Counted from the first letter of the stretch, positions 1-8,439 are shown. The stretch: DNA of 35,518 nt from an uncultured Lachnospiraceae bacterium (GCA_947245585.1 CAMXPV010000037.1:1-35518), one strand, 5' to 3'. A program made the numbers and translations. Notes: generated from the sequence alone by a model not told the origin.

Positions 1-98
1 AATGTGTTTATTTTTCGCTGATTGGGCGATGTATTGATAGTTGGAAAATTTAAAAGTGAAAGATTGCTTCTAAATTGTAGGAAAGTTCCCAAAGAGAA

Positions 99-112
99 GA
101 AACATATGTTCG
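99..112. promoter_or_regulatory. LexA-like (SOS box) palindrome upstream of the KilA-N promoter
   Basis: GAAACATATGTTCG matches 12 of 14 positions of the Gram-positive LexA/DinR operator form CGAACATATGTTCG (core GAAC-N4-GTTC, here AAAC-ATAT-GTTC). It lies 8 bp upstream of the -35 box and is conserved in the second repeat copy at 5396-5409. One half site is imperfect, and the position upstream of -35 is not the usual roadblock position, so this is a tentative call. Confidence 0.4.
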
Positions 113-120
113 CAGAATGA

Positions 121-149
121 TTGAAAAAATAGAAATAACATGATATGAT
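121..149 (+). promoter_or_regulatory. Sigma-A type promoter for KilA-N / NTPase pair
   Basis: TTGAAA (121-126), a 17-bp spacer, then TATGAT (144-149). The expected transcription start is near 156, giving a leader of about 40 nt to the ATG at 198, which is preceded by GGGAG at 186-190. The same promoter is present in the repeat copy at 5418-5446. Confidence 0.75.
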
Positions 150-197
150 TTTATATATGTAATAGAGTTCTCTTTAAGATAATTTGGGAGAAAAAGA

Positions 198-1043
198 ATG
201 AGAAAAAATAAAGTAATTGTGGTGCAAAACATCAATATTACTATTTCAGAGGAAAATTTTGACGATTATATCTGCATTACTGATATTGCAAAGGCCAAAG
301 CCGGCGAATCCAGGGGAGCAGACGTTGTAAAAAACTGGATACGAAACAGAGCGACATTGGAATTTTTAGGTACATGGGAACAGATTTATAATCCTACTTT
401 TAAAGTGGTCGAATTCGACCACTTTAAAAGTGAAGCAGGTTTACATACATTTGTATTGAGTGTTTCAGAATGGATTGAAAAGACCAAAGCGATAGGATTA
501 TATGTGAAACGTGGAAAATATGGAGGAACCTATGCACATAAAGATATTGCATTTGAATTTGCTTCAGCAATCAGTCCTGTTTTTAAACTATATTTGGTCA
601 AAGAATTTCAAAGGCTGAAAGAAGTGGAGAATGATGCAAAGAAAATTGAGTGGGATGCAAAAAGATTTTTGTCCAAAAACAATTATTTAATTCAAACAGA
701 TGCGGTTAAAAATTATTTGATTCCGTCAGAAAATTATAAAGAAAATCTGGAGTGGTTGGTATATGCAGAAGAAGCGGATATTTTGAATGTTGCATTATTC
801 GGATTTACTGCAAAAGCATGGAGGGATGCAAATCCTGAACTGGCGAAAAAGAATAATGTGAGAGATTTTTCTTCAATAAATGAACTTACAGTTTTGTCTA
901 ATTTGGAAACACATAATGCACAAATGATTCGTGAGGGTAGAAATAAGGCAGAAAGATTTCAGACTTTAAAAGAGATTGCAGAGTATCAGTTGAATGTTCT
1001 TAATGCGGCGGAAAAGATAAAATTGATTGAAGAACAAACTTAA
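198..1043 (+). CDS. KilA-N domain protein
   Basis: A 281-residue protein with an N-terminal KilA-N domain at about residues 20-141. The recognisable pieces are a start segment with YICITDIAKAK, NWIRNRATLEFLGTWE, EFDHFKSEAGLHTF followed by a serine/tryptophan helix, and GKYGGTYAHKDIAFEFASAI. KilA-N is a DNA-binding fold common in phage and large DNA virus proteins, and is also found in stand-alone bacterial genes of about this length. The C-terminal half (about 145-281) is helical and charged, without a fold I can name. The start ATG has GGGAG 7 nt upstream. The gene is AT-rich relative to the genes after 5700, and lies 43 bp upstream of a very large ATPase in the same orientation, so the two are probably one transcript. 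A perfect 36-bp palindrome lies inside the KilA-N coding region. Function is likely DNA binding or regulation, perhaps of its own operon; the target is unknown. Confidence 0.88.
   Translation: MRKNKVIVVQNINITISEENFDDYICITDIAKAKAGESRGADVVKNWIRNRATLEFLGTWEQIYNPTFKVVEFDHFKSEAGLHTFVLSVSEWIEKTKAIGLYVKRGKYGGTYAHKDIAFEFASAISPVFKLYLVKEFQRLKEVENDAKKIEWDAKRFLSKNNYLIQTDAVKNYLIPSENYKENLEWLVYAEEADILNVALFGFTAKAWRDANPELAKKNNVRDFSSINELTVLSNLETHNAQMIREGRNKAERFQTLKEIAEYQLNVLNAAEKIKLIEEQT
396..431. repeat. Perfect 36-bp palindrome inside the KilA-N gene
   Basis: The two 18-base arms are exact reverse complements, centred on GAATTC at 411-416, from ACTTTTAAAG on the left to CTTTAAAAGT on the right. It encodes residues about 67-78 of the KilA-N domain, a segment normally well conserved in the family, so the DNA symmetry coexists with a coding constraint. 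It could form a cruciform or mRNA hairpin, or serve as an internal operator. Confidence 0.9.
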
Positions 1044-1086
1044 GAAATGTAGGTGATATATAGAATAAGATAAGTGAAGGTGAAGC

Positions 1087-4000
1087 ATGGACAAAAGCAA
1101 ATTTCAAAAATCTGATATGGGGGCGCAAGCAGCTTGGAAAGGATTTTCTTCCCAAACATTTTATATTGCTGCCAGATTGATTTCAGGTGAGCAAGGGTAT
1201 GAATATTACCCAGAAAACATTGAGGATTTAGTAGTGAAAAGGAATGGTATTATTGTTGAAGCAGTCCAAATCAAAAATATTTCTGCTGCTTTAACGCTTT
1301 CAAGTCTTGCATTGACTAAAACATCTACAGGTGGAGAAGGGTTTTTTAATCGTATGTGTAGTATACACATACAGAATCCCCTTTTTAATGATATTAGGAT
1401 TGTTCATTTTGGATATTTAGGAATTGAACTTCAAGAAGTCGTAAATAATAATGAAGAGACAAAAAAACGTTTATCAAATCGGCTTAAGGAAAAACATAAT
1501 CTTACAGAAGAAGAAGCAGCTTGGCTGATAAATTCTATGACGTTTGAAAAGGCTGATATTGATGAGCTTAAGAAAAATATTTATTCACAAATTAGTAGTT
1601 ATGTTCCTGTTATGGCAGCACCTGACTTAGCACAGGAACTATTAATTCAATATATTGCAGAACTTTCTAGGACAAAAGGGTTTACTACTTTAGAGATATG
1701 GCGGGAAAAAGTACATAAGATAGGTGTTAGTGTTGCAGCGTTAGATGGCTTTTATAAAGAATACAATAAATCATTGGTATGTCTGAGTGAACTTCAGATG
1801 AATGGTAGTCCAGAACAGTTTCAAGAAGAGTTTTTTCAAGGTGTATCTGCTCATCCTGCTCATATTCGTTTGGGATTAGATTTTAAGCGGAATTATTGGC
1901 TTCAGGAGATACATGAAATTCTTGAAAATACAGGGGTTGCTTTAGTCAAAGGAGTTTCGGGGCAGGGGAAATCTGCACTGTGTTATCGTTATTTGTTGGA
2001 AACATATCCCGAAGGGGTTGTATTTTGTATACGTGCCATTGCGACAGAAGGACAAGCTCAAAGTTTAGTTTCAGCCTTAGATGGACTTGGAAAGTATAAT
2101 AGAAATCTCATTATTTACATTGATGTTCAACCGGGAGAAACGCTTTGGGCCTTTTTATTGCAAGAATTACAATCGCGTGGATTAAAGATTCCTGTTTTGA
2201 TTTCGATTCGTGATGAAGATTATAATATTACGCCTATAAATGGAAAAGCAATTAAATATGATGTTATTGAACTAGAATTATCTGAAACAGAGGCGGAGCA
2301 AATTTACAATACACTTACCATTGGGTATCCTCATTCATCTCATAGAACTTTTGAGGAGGCATGGCAATCATTTGGGGGAGATGGACCATTAATTGAATTT
2401 GTATATCTGCTTACAAATAATCAAACTCTTACCAAGCGCCTTCAAAATCAGATTGATTTTTTATTGCAAGAGGGAATTTCAGATGAGTGGTTAGAATTGC
2501 TTCAATTAGTTTGTTACGCTGGGCGTCTGGGATGTGCTGTTGATTATTGTAAAATTAAGGAAGTGATAACATGTACTTCTATGCAAGCGGCTATACGACG
2601 TTTGAAAGATGAATATTTGATAAGAATCACTAATGATAATAAGCTTGAAGCGCTTCACCCAATACGAGCCCAAATAGTTTATGATGTATTACGTAATCAA
2701 ATTTGTACGACTGCAAAAGACATTGTATTCAAGACACTTTCGTGTGTATCTCCAAAAAATGTAAGACTAATCTTAATGGATTATTTTTCGCAATATGAGT
2801 ATAGGTTAGTTGAGATTCAGCAACTTGCCCAAATTTATTTTAGAGATTGGGTGGGATATGCAAATGCGATTAAGGCAATGCTTTGGCTAGATGCAAAACG
2901 TTATGCTGATAATAATATGGATTTTATTCAGAGCTTTATTGAGCGATATGGAAAAGGATGGTTTTGCTTTTTACCACGGGATCTTTCAGGAATAGAATGC
3001 CAAAATGAGCTTATAGCTGATAGTATGGCAGATATTGAAGTGTTTAGTAAAGCGGAGTTTCAGAAGATAATTGATGAAACAAAAAGTTCACTTATATCCT
3101 TAGTGATTGACTATGAGGCAACAGATTGTTTTATCAGAAATTGTGTATATCCTGATGTATTGCCTGATTCAGATGAGGAAAGGGCATCATTTGGATATGC
3201 GTTATTTTGGATGGCTAAACGTAATTTGGCTATAACGTTGTTGTTCAGTTCAAACGAAATAGTAAAGAGTGTTTGTACAGGTGAAATGCAAAGCTGTGCA
3301 GATGCTATACGTGGACTTTTTGAACATCCGACATTGTCAGACAGTTATCAAAGTGCAATGGAAGAAATTGTTAAGCGGTTAATTTTTGAAATGAGAATTA
3401 TCTCTTTTTCTGTCACGGAAGATGAGGTAAATTGTAAATTTGTACCCTCATTTTTGACGGAAGAAACTATTTCTGAAAATAAGAATGAGAATCAATATTG
3501 GCGAATTAAAATGCTGAATATTCTTCAGCAAATTTATCCGGAGATGGAATATATTAATATTGAATTGATTGGTGTTGATCTTCTAACTGATTTGGGAATT
3601 AAGGCTATGGACGATAAACTGCATATCAATAAAAGCAATCGTCATAATAGCTGGACAACTGAGGTAAATGGATGGGTAAAAAATCGGATAGATTATGCCT
3701 TTCGCCCGATTTCGTGGAATCAATATGTCTCAGAAATTGATGAAATTAGGTGCAATGCTAATGAGTTAATTCAGGAGACGATCAAATTAATTGATGATAT
3801 TTACAAAAAAGGACATTTTACGAAAGATAGATGGAAGCGAATTGAAGAACGTATAAAAAATTTCAGAACTCATATATTTTCAGAAAACAGATTGCCGTTT
3901 TTTGCAGTTGATCCCTATTGTCTTTATTCGGAAGGAAGTAGTAAGCAACCAATAGCAGAATATTTTCCAATGCAACAATTGCTTTCGGTTGGAAAATATG

Positions 4001-5106
4001 AAAAACTTAGAAAACTTTTGAATAGGGTATATGCGTCTCTAGACAATTTCTTTAACCAGTTTGCAGAGGTTTTATTGGTTAGAATTAATAAGCAGGATAT
4101 GAATATTGTTAAGAATCCAAGGCTTGCCATGTTCAATTTGTTTTCAGCAGCAAAAGATATAGTTGGTTTTCAACAAAATTATAAATTATTGTTTTCAAAA
4201 TATAGTTCTTTAAGTGAAGCTTACGATCAACAAGAGCTTGAAAATATATTGATTTTAGTCAATGTCTGGCAATATGTGATTAGTAATCAGCCTAAGGGAT
4301 ATGCAATTGCTTATGATGCAAAAAGAAAATATCGAGGGGGAGTTAATTATTTCAATGACTCTCTTATGAAGATTACATTTGAAGCAAAAAATAAACTTGT
4401 AAAATCTGGGCGATACGTGTATTTTATTGATGATTTTGATATTACATCAGAGAATACTCTTGAGAGCAAGTATTTAAATGTTGTGTTACAGATTAAGAAC
4501 ATCTTTAGCAGTGCTGTTCAGTTATCTAGTGATAGGTGGTATGTTGAAATACAACCATTGGAATTTGTGTATGTTCCTGTAATATCAGGGGCGTACGCTT
4601 CAATTGCCTTTACGATTCCATTTTATAAAGTTTTTGATACTGATGAATCACACATAACAGATTCTATGTTTCCTTGTAGAATAGAAGATGAGCTGGCAGA
4701 TAGTATCATACTTGGGAAAGCGCATAAAAAATGGATAGAGGCAATGCAGAAAATTGGCGCAATAAAGACCTATTTACGATGCTACTCTCAGGTTTTAAAG
4801 GTTTCTGTTGATGATGAATGTGCTGCCGGAATAGATGCATTTAAGAATGCGCTCTTGAAGCGCATAGAAATTTTACATAAAGAATTAATATTGTGTGAAA
4901 TTTTAGTGGGGAAACTTATAGATAAGGCAACCGGACAAATTGTGAAGTTTTTAGAGATGATGAAATTATTTTTTGAATGCTTTGATGAAATAAATGATTG
5001 CGTTGCAAGTAATAATGACCCGAGTGAAATTATACAGGCAATAGATAATGTCTTTACGGTGATGCTCCTTCTGCAACCATATGTAATTGAACATGATTCT
5101 GAGTAA
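1087..5106 (+). CDS. Large nuclease/STAND-like NTPase, candidate defence effector
   Basis: A 1339-residue cytoplasmic protein. Residues about 12-64 resemble the PD-(D/E)XK nucleases that begin many defence proteins (Cap4/DUF4297 or Mrr type): KGFSSQTFYIAARLI, then E46-D47 and E58-x-V-Q61-x-K63, i.e. the QxK variant. A P-loop follows: Walker A GVSGQGKS at 289-296, Walker B LIIYID at 341-346, and an ISIRDED motif near 370 that fits STAND/AAA-type sensors. A likely winged helix (RRLKDEYLIRI, then LHPIRAQIVYDVL) lies at about 505-540. The remaining ~800 residues are mostly helical with no recognised family, as expected for a sensor/repeat region. Known Avs proteins share the order nuclease - NTPase - long sensor; assignment to them is inference. 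No start ambiguity: AAGGTG precedes the ATG. Base composition is AT-rich, suggesting transfer. The pairing with an upstream KilA-N gene is the unusual feature. Confidence 0.72.
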   Translation: MDKSKFQKSDMGAQAAWKGFSSQTFYIAARLISGEQGYEYYPENIEDLVVKRNGIIVEAVQIKNISAALTLSSLALTKTSTGGEGFFNRMCSIHIQNPLFNDIRIVHFGYLGIELQEVVNNNEETKKRLSNRLKEKHNLTEEEAAWLINSMTFEKADIDELKKNIYSQISSYVPVMAAPDLAQELLIQYIAELSRTKGFTTLEIWREKVHKIGVSVAALDGFYKEYNKSLVCLSELQMNGSPEQFQEEFFQGVSAHPAHIRLGLDFKRNYWLQEIHEILENTGVALVKGVSGQGKSALCYRYLLETYPEGVVFCIRAIATEGQAQSLVSALDGLGKYNRNLIIYIDVQPGETLWAFLLQELQSRGLKIPVLISIRDEDYNITPINGKAIKYDVIELELSETEAEQIYNTLTIGYPHSSHRTFEEAWQSFGGDGPLIEFVYLLTNNQTLTKRLQNQIDFLLQEGISDEWLELLQLVCYAGRLGCAVDYCKIKEVITCTSMQAAIRRLKDEYLIRITNDNKLEALHPIRAQIVYDVLRNQICTTAKDIVFKTLSCVSPKNVRLILMDYFSQYEYRLVEIQQLAQIYFRDWVGYANAIKAMLWLDAKRYADNNMDFIQSFIERYGKGWFCFLPRDLSGIECQNELIADSMADIEVFSKAEFQKIIDETKSSLISLVIDYEATDCFIRNCVYPDVLPDSDEERASFGYALFWMAKRNLAITLLFSSNEIVKSVCTGEMQSCADAIRGLFEHPTLSDSYQSAMEEIVKRLIFEMRIISFSVTEDEVNCKFVPSFLTEETISENKNENQYWRIKMLNILQQIYPEMEYINIELIGVDLLTDLGIKAMDDKLHINKSNRHNSWTTEVNGWVKNRIDYAFRPISWNQYVSEIDEIRCNANELIQETIKLIDDIYKKGHFTKDRWKRIEERIKNFRTHIFSENRLPFFAVDPYCLYSEGSSKQPIAEYFPMQQLLSVGKYEKLRKLLNRVYASLDNFFNQFAEVLLVRINKQDMNIVKNPRLAMFNLFSAAKDIVGFQQNYKLLFSKYSSLSEAYDQQELENILILVNVWQYVISNQPKGYAIAYDAKRKYRGGVNYFNDSLMKITFEAKNKLVKSGRYVYFIDDFDITSENTLESKYLNVVLQIKNIFSSAVQLSSDRWYVEIQPLEFVYVPVISGAYASIAFTIPFYKVFDTDESHITDSMFPCRIEDELADSIILGKAHKKWIEAMQKIGAIKTYLRCYSQVLKVSVDDECAAGIDAFKNALLKRIEILHKELILCEILVGKLIDKATGQIVKFLEMMKLFFECFDEINDCVASNNDPSEIIQAIDNVFTVMLLLQPYVIEHDSE

Positions 5107-5140
5107 ATTTAAGAAAAATGGACAGTTTGGAATTACACAT

Positions 5141-5277
5141 AACTTGACACTAATTTACCATCAATTTCACCCCAACTTAGCACTAATGTACCATACGCCC
5201 TACGAAGTTAAACGGGTTTCAGCGATTTTCACTCAAAAAAAAGTTTGTGACAATAACTTGCCATTAGCGGGGTATGG
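5141..5277. repeat. Three imperfect ~21-bp repeats, possible insertion-element terminus
   Basis: AACTTGACACTAATTTACC at 5141 and AACTTAGCACTAATGTACC at 5174 (21-bp units, 18 of 21 identical), with a more diverged third unit AACTTGCCATTAGCGGGGT at 5255. They lie between the NTPase stop codon and the second direct repeat. Multiple short terminal repeats are typical of some IS ends (for example the IS21 family), but no transposase is present and the identity is not established. The short reading frame running through this interval has no protein-like features. Confidence 0.5.
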
Positions 5278-5309
5278 GGCGCTTTGTTTTGTGATGTATG
5301 GTGTCGCAT

Positions 5310-5491
5310 AATGTGTTTATTTTTCGCTGATTGGGCGATGTATTGATGGTTGGAATATTAAAAAGCGAAAATTGTAGGAAAATTCCCAAAGAGAAGAAAC
5401 ATATGTTCGCAGAACGATTGAAAAAATAGAAATAACATGATATGATTTTATATGTAATAAGATTTTCATTAAGTCGATACGGGAGAAAGTG
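5310..5491. repeat. Direct repeat copy 2, right flank of defence-like island
   Basis: Second copy of the repeat at 1-196, in the same orientation. It retains the LexA-like palindrome (5396-5409), the promoter and a GGGAG ribosome site (5481-5485), but the equivalent start codon at 5493 reads ATG-TAG, so no protein is made. Together with copy 1 it brackets 5.1 kb containing exactly the KilA-N and NTPase genes. Confidence 0.9.
5418..5446 (+). promoter_or_regulatory. Duplicated sigma-A promoter in repeat copy 2
   Basis: TTGAAA (5418-5423), 17-bp spacer, TATGAT (5441-5446), identical in design to the promoter at 121-149. A terminator lies about 70 bp downstream of the expected start, so transcription from here would give an RNA of about 105 nt without a coding region. 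Confidence 0.6.
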
Positions 5492-5512
5492 TATGTAGAC
5501 GAATTGGAAAAG

Positions 5513-5558
5513 AAAAGCTGTTCAATACGGTATAAGAACTGTGTTGACCGGCTTTTTT
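5513..5558 (+). terminator. Rho-independent terminator
   Basis: Stem AAAAGCTGTTCAATAC (5513-5528) with GTGTTGACCGGCTTTT (5541-5556), pairing at 15 of 16 positions counting two G-U pairs, loop of 12 nt, and a run of six T at 5553-5558. It closes the short transcription unit that starts in repeat copy 2 and insulates the downstream lipoprotein gene. Confidence 0.8.
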
Positions 5559-5715
5559 GGCATAAGATAAATGGAAAGCCAGTCTGAAAGATAACAGATA
5601 AAATGGAGTATGATACAAAAATGATACACTTTTGATGGGAAAACGATGCAACTAAAGTCTATTCTATATGTGGAGAAAAGGGCGCGCCCATGAAAGCGCA
5701 CAGATAGGAGCACAC

Positions 5716-7662
5716 ATGAGAATAGACAGAGCAAAAAGATACATAGGATTAGGCATCCTGCTGTTCATGACAGGATGCGGTGCGGGAGAACATACAGAAT
5801 CAAGTACAAAACCGGAGGCAAATTTGCAGGAGACAAATCTGTCGGAGGCAGGTCTTCAGGAGGCGATTGTGCAGGAAGAAACCCCACCGGAGGCAGATCC
5901 GGTACAGATTACGGAAGAGGAAAACAATCCTTTGGTCATATCCGGTTCAGACAGGGAAGATGACGAGCTTTACGTACAGTGTCTGCAAAATTTGTATCAG
6001 GGAAACAGCATAACTTACGCAGACGGATACTATTATTTTAGAAGCCAGACAGAAAATTATTCCCTGTGCCGTTCGAAAGGAACGGGAATGCCCGTAGAGG
6101 TAGTGGCGGATCAGGTTCCAGGCGCAATTTATGTGCAGAGGGATCAGGTCTATTTTATTAACGTCAGCGACAGCAGGACGCTTTACCGTGTGGGGACGGA
6201 CGGGAGCGGGTTGGAGAAGCTCTCTGATTTTCCGATGCAGGAATTGATCGTTGTGGGGGATAAGATTTATTTCCGCTCTGTTTATGAGAGGGAATACGAT
6301 CCGTTTTATCAGCTGACGGAGGAACCGGCGGAGGACGACAGGTATCTTTATTCCATGAATCTGGACGGAAGCGGCTGTGAACTATTGGTGCCCAAAGTAT
6401 GTTGGGAGTTTGTGACGGATGGAGAACAGCTTTATTATTGTGCCACAGAAGAGGGGGAGGACTGGGGACTCTATAAAAACAGTCTGGATGGAAAATCGGA
6501 GGAGGAAATCCCGCATAAAGAAGGCGGAATATGGGATATCCTTCCTTATCAGGGAGCTTTATACTGGGTGAATGGAGACGAGCATAAGTTGGTACGTCTG
6601 AACGCGCAGGGAGAGGAAGAAATTGTAGCGTCCAATGTGCTGCGTTTCACGATCGCGCGCGGACTGGCATGCGTTATCAATGATGAGAAAATACGCTGGG
6701 TAGATTTGACAACAGGAGAAGAGAAGCTTTTGGCGGAGAGGAAGGAAGCGTCGGGAAACAGCGGCCAGGGCGAAAAGGATATTCTTCCCTGGTATTCCGG
6801 GAACTATAACAGAGGTATCTTTGTCGTAAACGGGCAGGTCTTTGCCAGATATTTTGAATCGGCAGAAAAAGGGGTTCTCTGGCATATTCTGGAGGGGGAA
6901 CACTTTGTTGTATTTGAAGATATGGAACCACTAAATGCGAAAGAGTTGGTAAGGGATACTTCCTTATTACGTGACACAAATTTTTACTATCCGGGAAGAG
7001 CGGATGAGGATGCAAAACAGTATTTGGATCAGGAAAATGAGCTGCATTATGAGGAGGCGTTTGCGACAGGGGAAGATGGGCGAACCTATGGAGAATTCAG
7101 CATTACCCTTCCTAAGTTTAATGCAGAGCTTGCCTCTTACAAGCAGTTAAATCAACGCATGGAAGAACTGATGACGCTTGCAATGGAAGACAAGGATTCC
7201 TTTTTTGAAGAAATCGGCGGGTTGGACGACCCGTGGGTTTCCTGGTATCGAGAGCATGAGTACAGTCATTTATATATCGGGGAAAAGTATATTTCCATGT
7301 ATTATTCCAGAGGGGGCTATGAAGGCGGAGTTAGGGCGTGGAAAAACTCACTTCCCCTGATTTTTGACCGTGAAACGGGACTGATGCTCCATATGGATGA
7401 TCTTTTTACCGTGGACGAGAGCGTTTATAAGAAGCGTCTGACAGGGGCAATTTATAAGTATTGCGAGATGAAAGGTGAGGATTCCTGGCATGATGCATTT
7501 GATAATAACGTGTTGGTAAAAAATTTGGACGATCTGCGATGTTATCTGACGCCGGACGGGGTGGTATTATGTTATGAAAGATATGAGATCAAGGCAGGCT
7601 GTTATGGCAGCCCCACTTTTGAGATTCCCTATGAATGGTTTGCGGATATTTTTAAGCAGTAG
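5716..7662 (+). CDS. Lipoprotein with DUF5050-like propeller and RsiV/DUF3298-like C-terminus
   Basis: A 648-residue exported protein. The start at 5716 is preferred over an in-frame upstream one (5668) because AGGAG lies 5 nt before it and the N-terminus then reads as a lipoprotein signal ending LLFMTGCG, with the Cys as lipidation site. A Glu/Gln-rich linker with repeated (S/Q)EA(x)LQE units follows. The middle has repeated YYF/VYFIN...LYRVGTDGSG and DGEQLYYC..LYKNSLDG segments, typical of DUF5050 beta-propeller repeats. The last ~190 residues (ITLPKFN, YISMYYSRGGYEGGVR, FDRETGLMLHMDDLF, PYEWF) look like the DUF3298/RsiV family, which in RsiV binds lysozyme. Function here is unknown: likely envelope sensing or a scaffold. 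First of a run of four envelope genes in the same direction. Confidence 0.8.
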   Translation: MRIDRAKRYIGLGILLFMTGCGAGEHTESSTKPEANLQETNLSEAGLQEAIVQEETPPEADPVQITEEENNPLVISGSDREDDELYVQCLQNLYQGNSITYADGYYYFRSQTENYSLCRSKGTGMPVEVVADQVPGAIYVQRDQVYFINVSDSRTLYRVGTDGSGLEKLSDFPMQELIVVGDKIYFRSVYEREYDPFYQLTEEPAEDDRYLYSMNLDGSGCELLVPKVCWEFVTDGEQLYYCATEEGEDWGLYKNSLDGKSEEEIPHKEGGIWDILPYQGALYWVNGDEHKLVRLNAQGEEEIVASNVLRFTIARGLACVINDEKIRWVDLTTGEEKLLAERKEASGNSGQGEKDILPWYSGNYNRGIFVVNGQVFARYFESAEKGVLWHILEGEHFVVFEDMEPLNAKELVRDTSLLRDTNFYYPGRADEDAKQYLDQENELHYEEAFATGEDGRTYGEFSITLPKFNAELASYKQLNQRMEELMTLAMEDKDSFFEEIGGLDDPWVSWYREHEYSHLYIGEKYISMYYSRGGYEGGVRAWKNSLPLIFDRETGLMLHMDDLFTVDESVYKKRLTGAIYKYCEMKGEDSWHDAFDNNVLVKNLDDLRCYLTPDGVVLCYERYEIKAGCYGSPTFEIPYEWFADIFKQ

Positions 7663-7707
7663 CCGCGGGAAAAGAGGATGCCTGCGGCCGGGAAAGAAGG
7701 TATTTCT

Positions 7708-8439
7708 ATGAAAAAAACCCTAAAAACCGTTATAGTTACACTACTTTTCCTCACCCTCGCCGCCTCCACGGCACTCTTGGCATACCTGCATTTTTTTGCA
7801 TCGGAGGACAGCGGTCTTGCAGGGGAGTGGGTGGCGGAATTGGATCTGACTGAGCGGGCGGCTGTCTCGGCTTACAGTTGGCTGCAGGACATAGAAGGCG
7901 TGTCCCTTTCTTTGGAGGAGGTAGAGTCCTACATACCGGAATTGACTATAGAAGTCAGTTTGATTTTTGCGCAGGCGGATGAGTCGACAGGGACTTTTGC
8001 ATGTCAGGTGTCGCCGGAAAGCTACGAGGCATGCCGAAAGGAGGCCTACGCGGCGTTGACTGCGGCCTTTCACGACCTTCTGGCAAAGCGGCTTGCCATG
8101 GCGGGCTATGCGGGCGGCACGGATGGGGAGGCACTGGAGGCGCTTGTGATGGGAACTTTTGGCATGTCTTCCGAGGATTATTTGGCATCCTGTGGCCCCG
8201 AACTGCTTCCCTCTCTGGAGGAATTGCAGGCGCAGTATGAGGGCGGTGGCAGTTATGAAATGACGGAGGATGTTCTGACCAGGCGGTTTGAGGAGGACGG
8301 GACAGTCGTGACCAGGGCGGAAATCTATATCCGGCAGGATGAAAGCCTGATTCTGATGGGAGAAACGGATGGCGATACTTCGGGTCTGTCTTCCGATGAA
8401 TACCCTGTGGTATATACGCTGCAACAATCGGCAGAGTAG
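7708..8439 (+). CDS. Small membrane-anchored or secreted protein, function unknown
   Basis: A 243-residue protein starting at the ATG at 7708, supported by GAAGG 7 nt upstream; the in-frame ATG at 7678 has its purine-rich sequence too close. The N-terminus (MKKTLKTVIVTLLFLTLAAS, then ALLAYLHFF) is a signal anchor. The remainder is acidic, with AGEWVAELDLTERAAVSAYSW soon after the membrane segment and an ending rich in Glu and Asp. I recognise no family. It is 45 bp downstream of the lipoprotein gene and 57 bp upstream of the carboxypeptidase gene, so probably part of the same envelope operon and acting outside the membrane. Confidence 0.7.
   Translation: MKKTLKTVIVTLLFLTLAASTALLAYLHFFASEDSGLAGEWVAELDLTERAAVSAYSWLQDIEGVSLSLEEVESYIPELTIEVSLIFAQADESTGTFACQVSPESYEACRKEAYAALTAAFHDLLAKRLAMAGYAGGTDGEALEALVMGTFGMSSEDYLASCGPELLPSLEELQAQYEGGGSYEMTEDVLTRRFEEDGTVVTRAEIYIRQDESLILMGETDGDTSGLSSDEYPVVYTLQQSAE

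Larger units (their letters stand above)
1..196. repeat. Direct repeat copy 1 (promoter-bearing), left flank of defence-like island
   Basis: This stretch matches 5310-5491 in the same orientation. The first 38 bases are identical, and bases 74-155 match 5371-5452 with only two differences; the regions between and after contain small indels. The copy carries the promoter and ribosome site of the KilA-N gene. The repeat begins at base 1 of the window, so its left boundary and what lies beyond it cannot be seen. Seen directly in the sequence; the meaning (duplication, integration scar or insertion-element end) is inference. Confidence 0.9.

Noticed and set aside
5087..5311. A 74-codon plus-strand frame overlapping the NTPase end
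   Set aside because: It runs through the repeat units and AT-rich spacer, lacks a ribosome site of its own and any domain; it looks like chance.
1..5491. Direct repeats as phage att sites
   Set aside because: No integrase is present and copies differ at several positions over ~180 bp, unlike the short identical cores of att sites.
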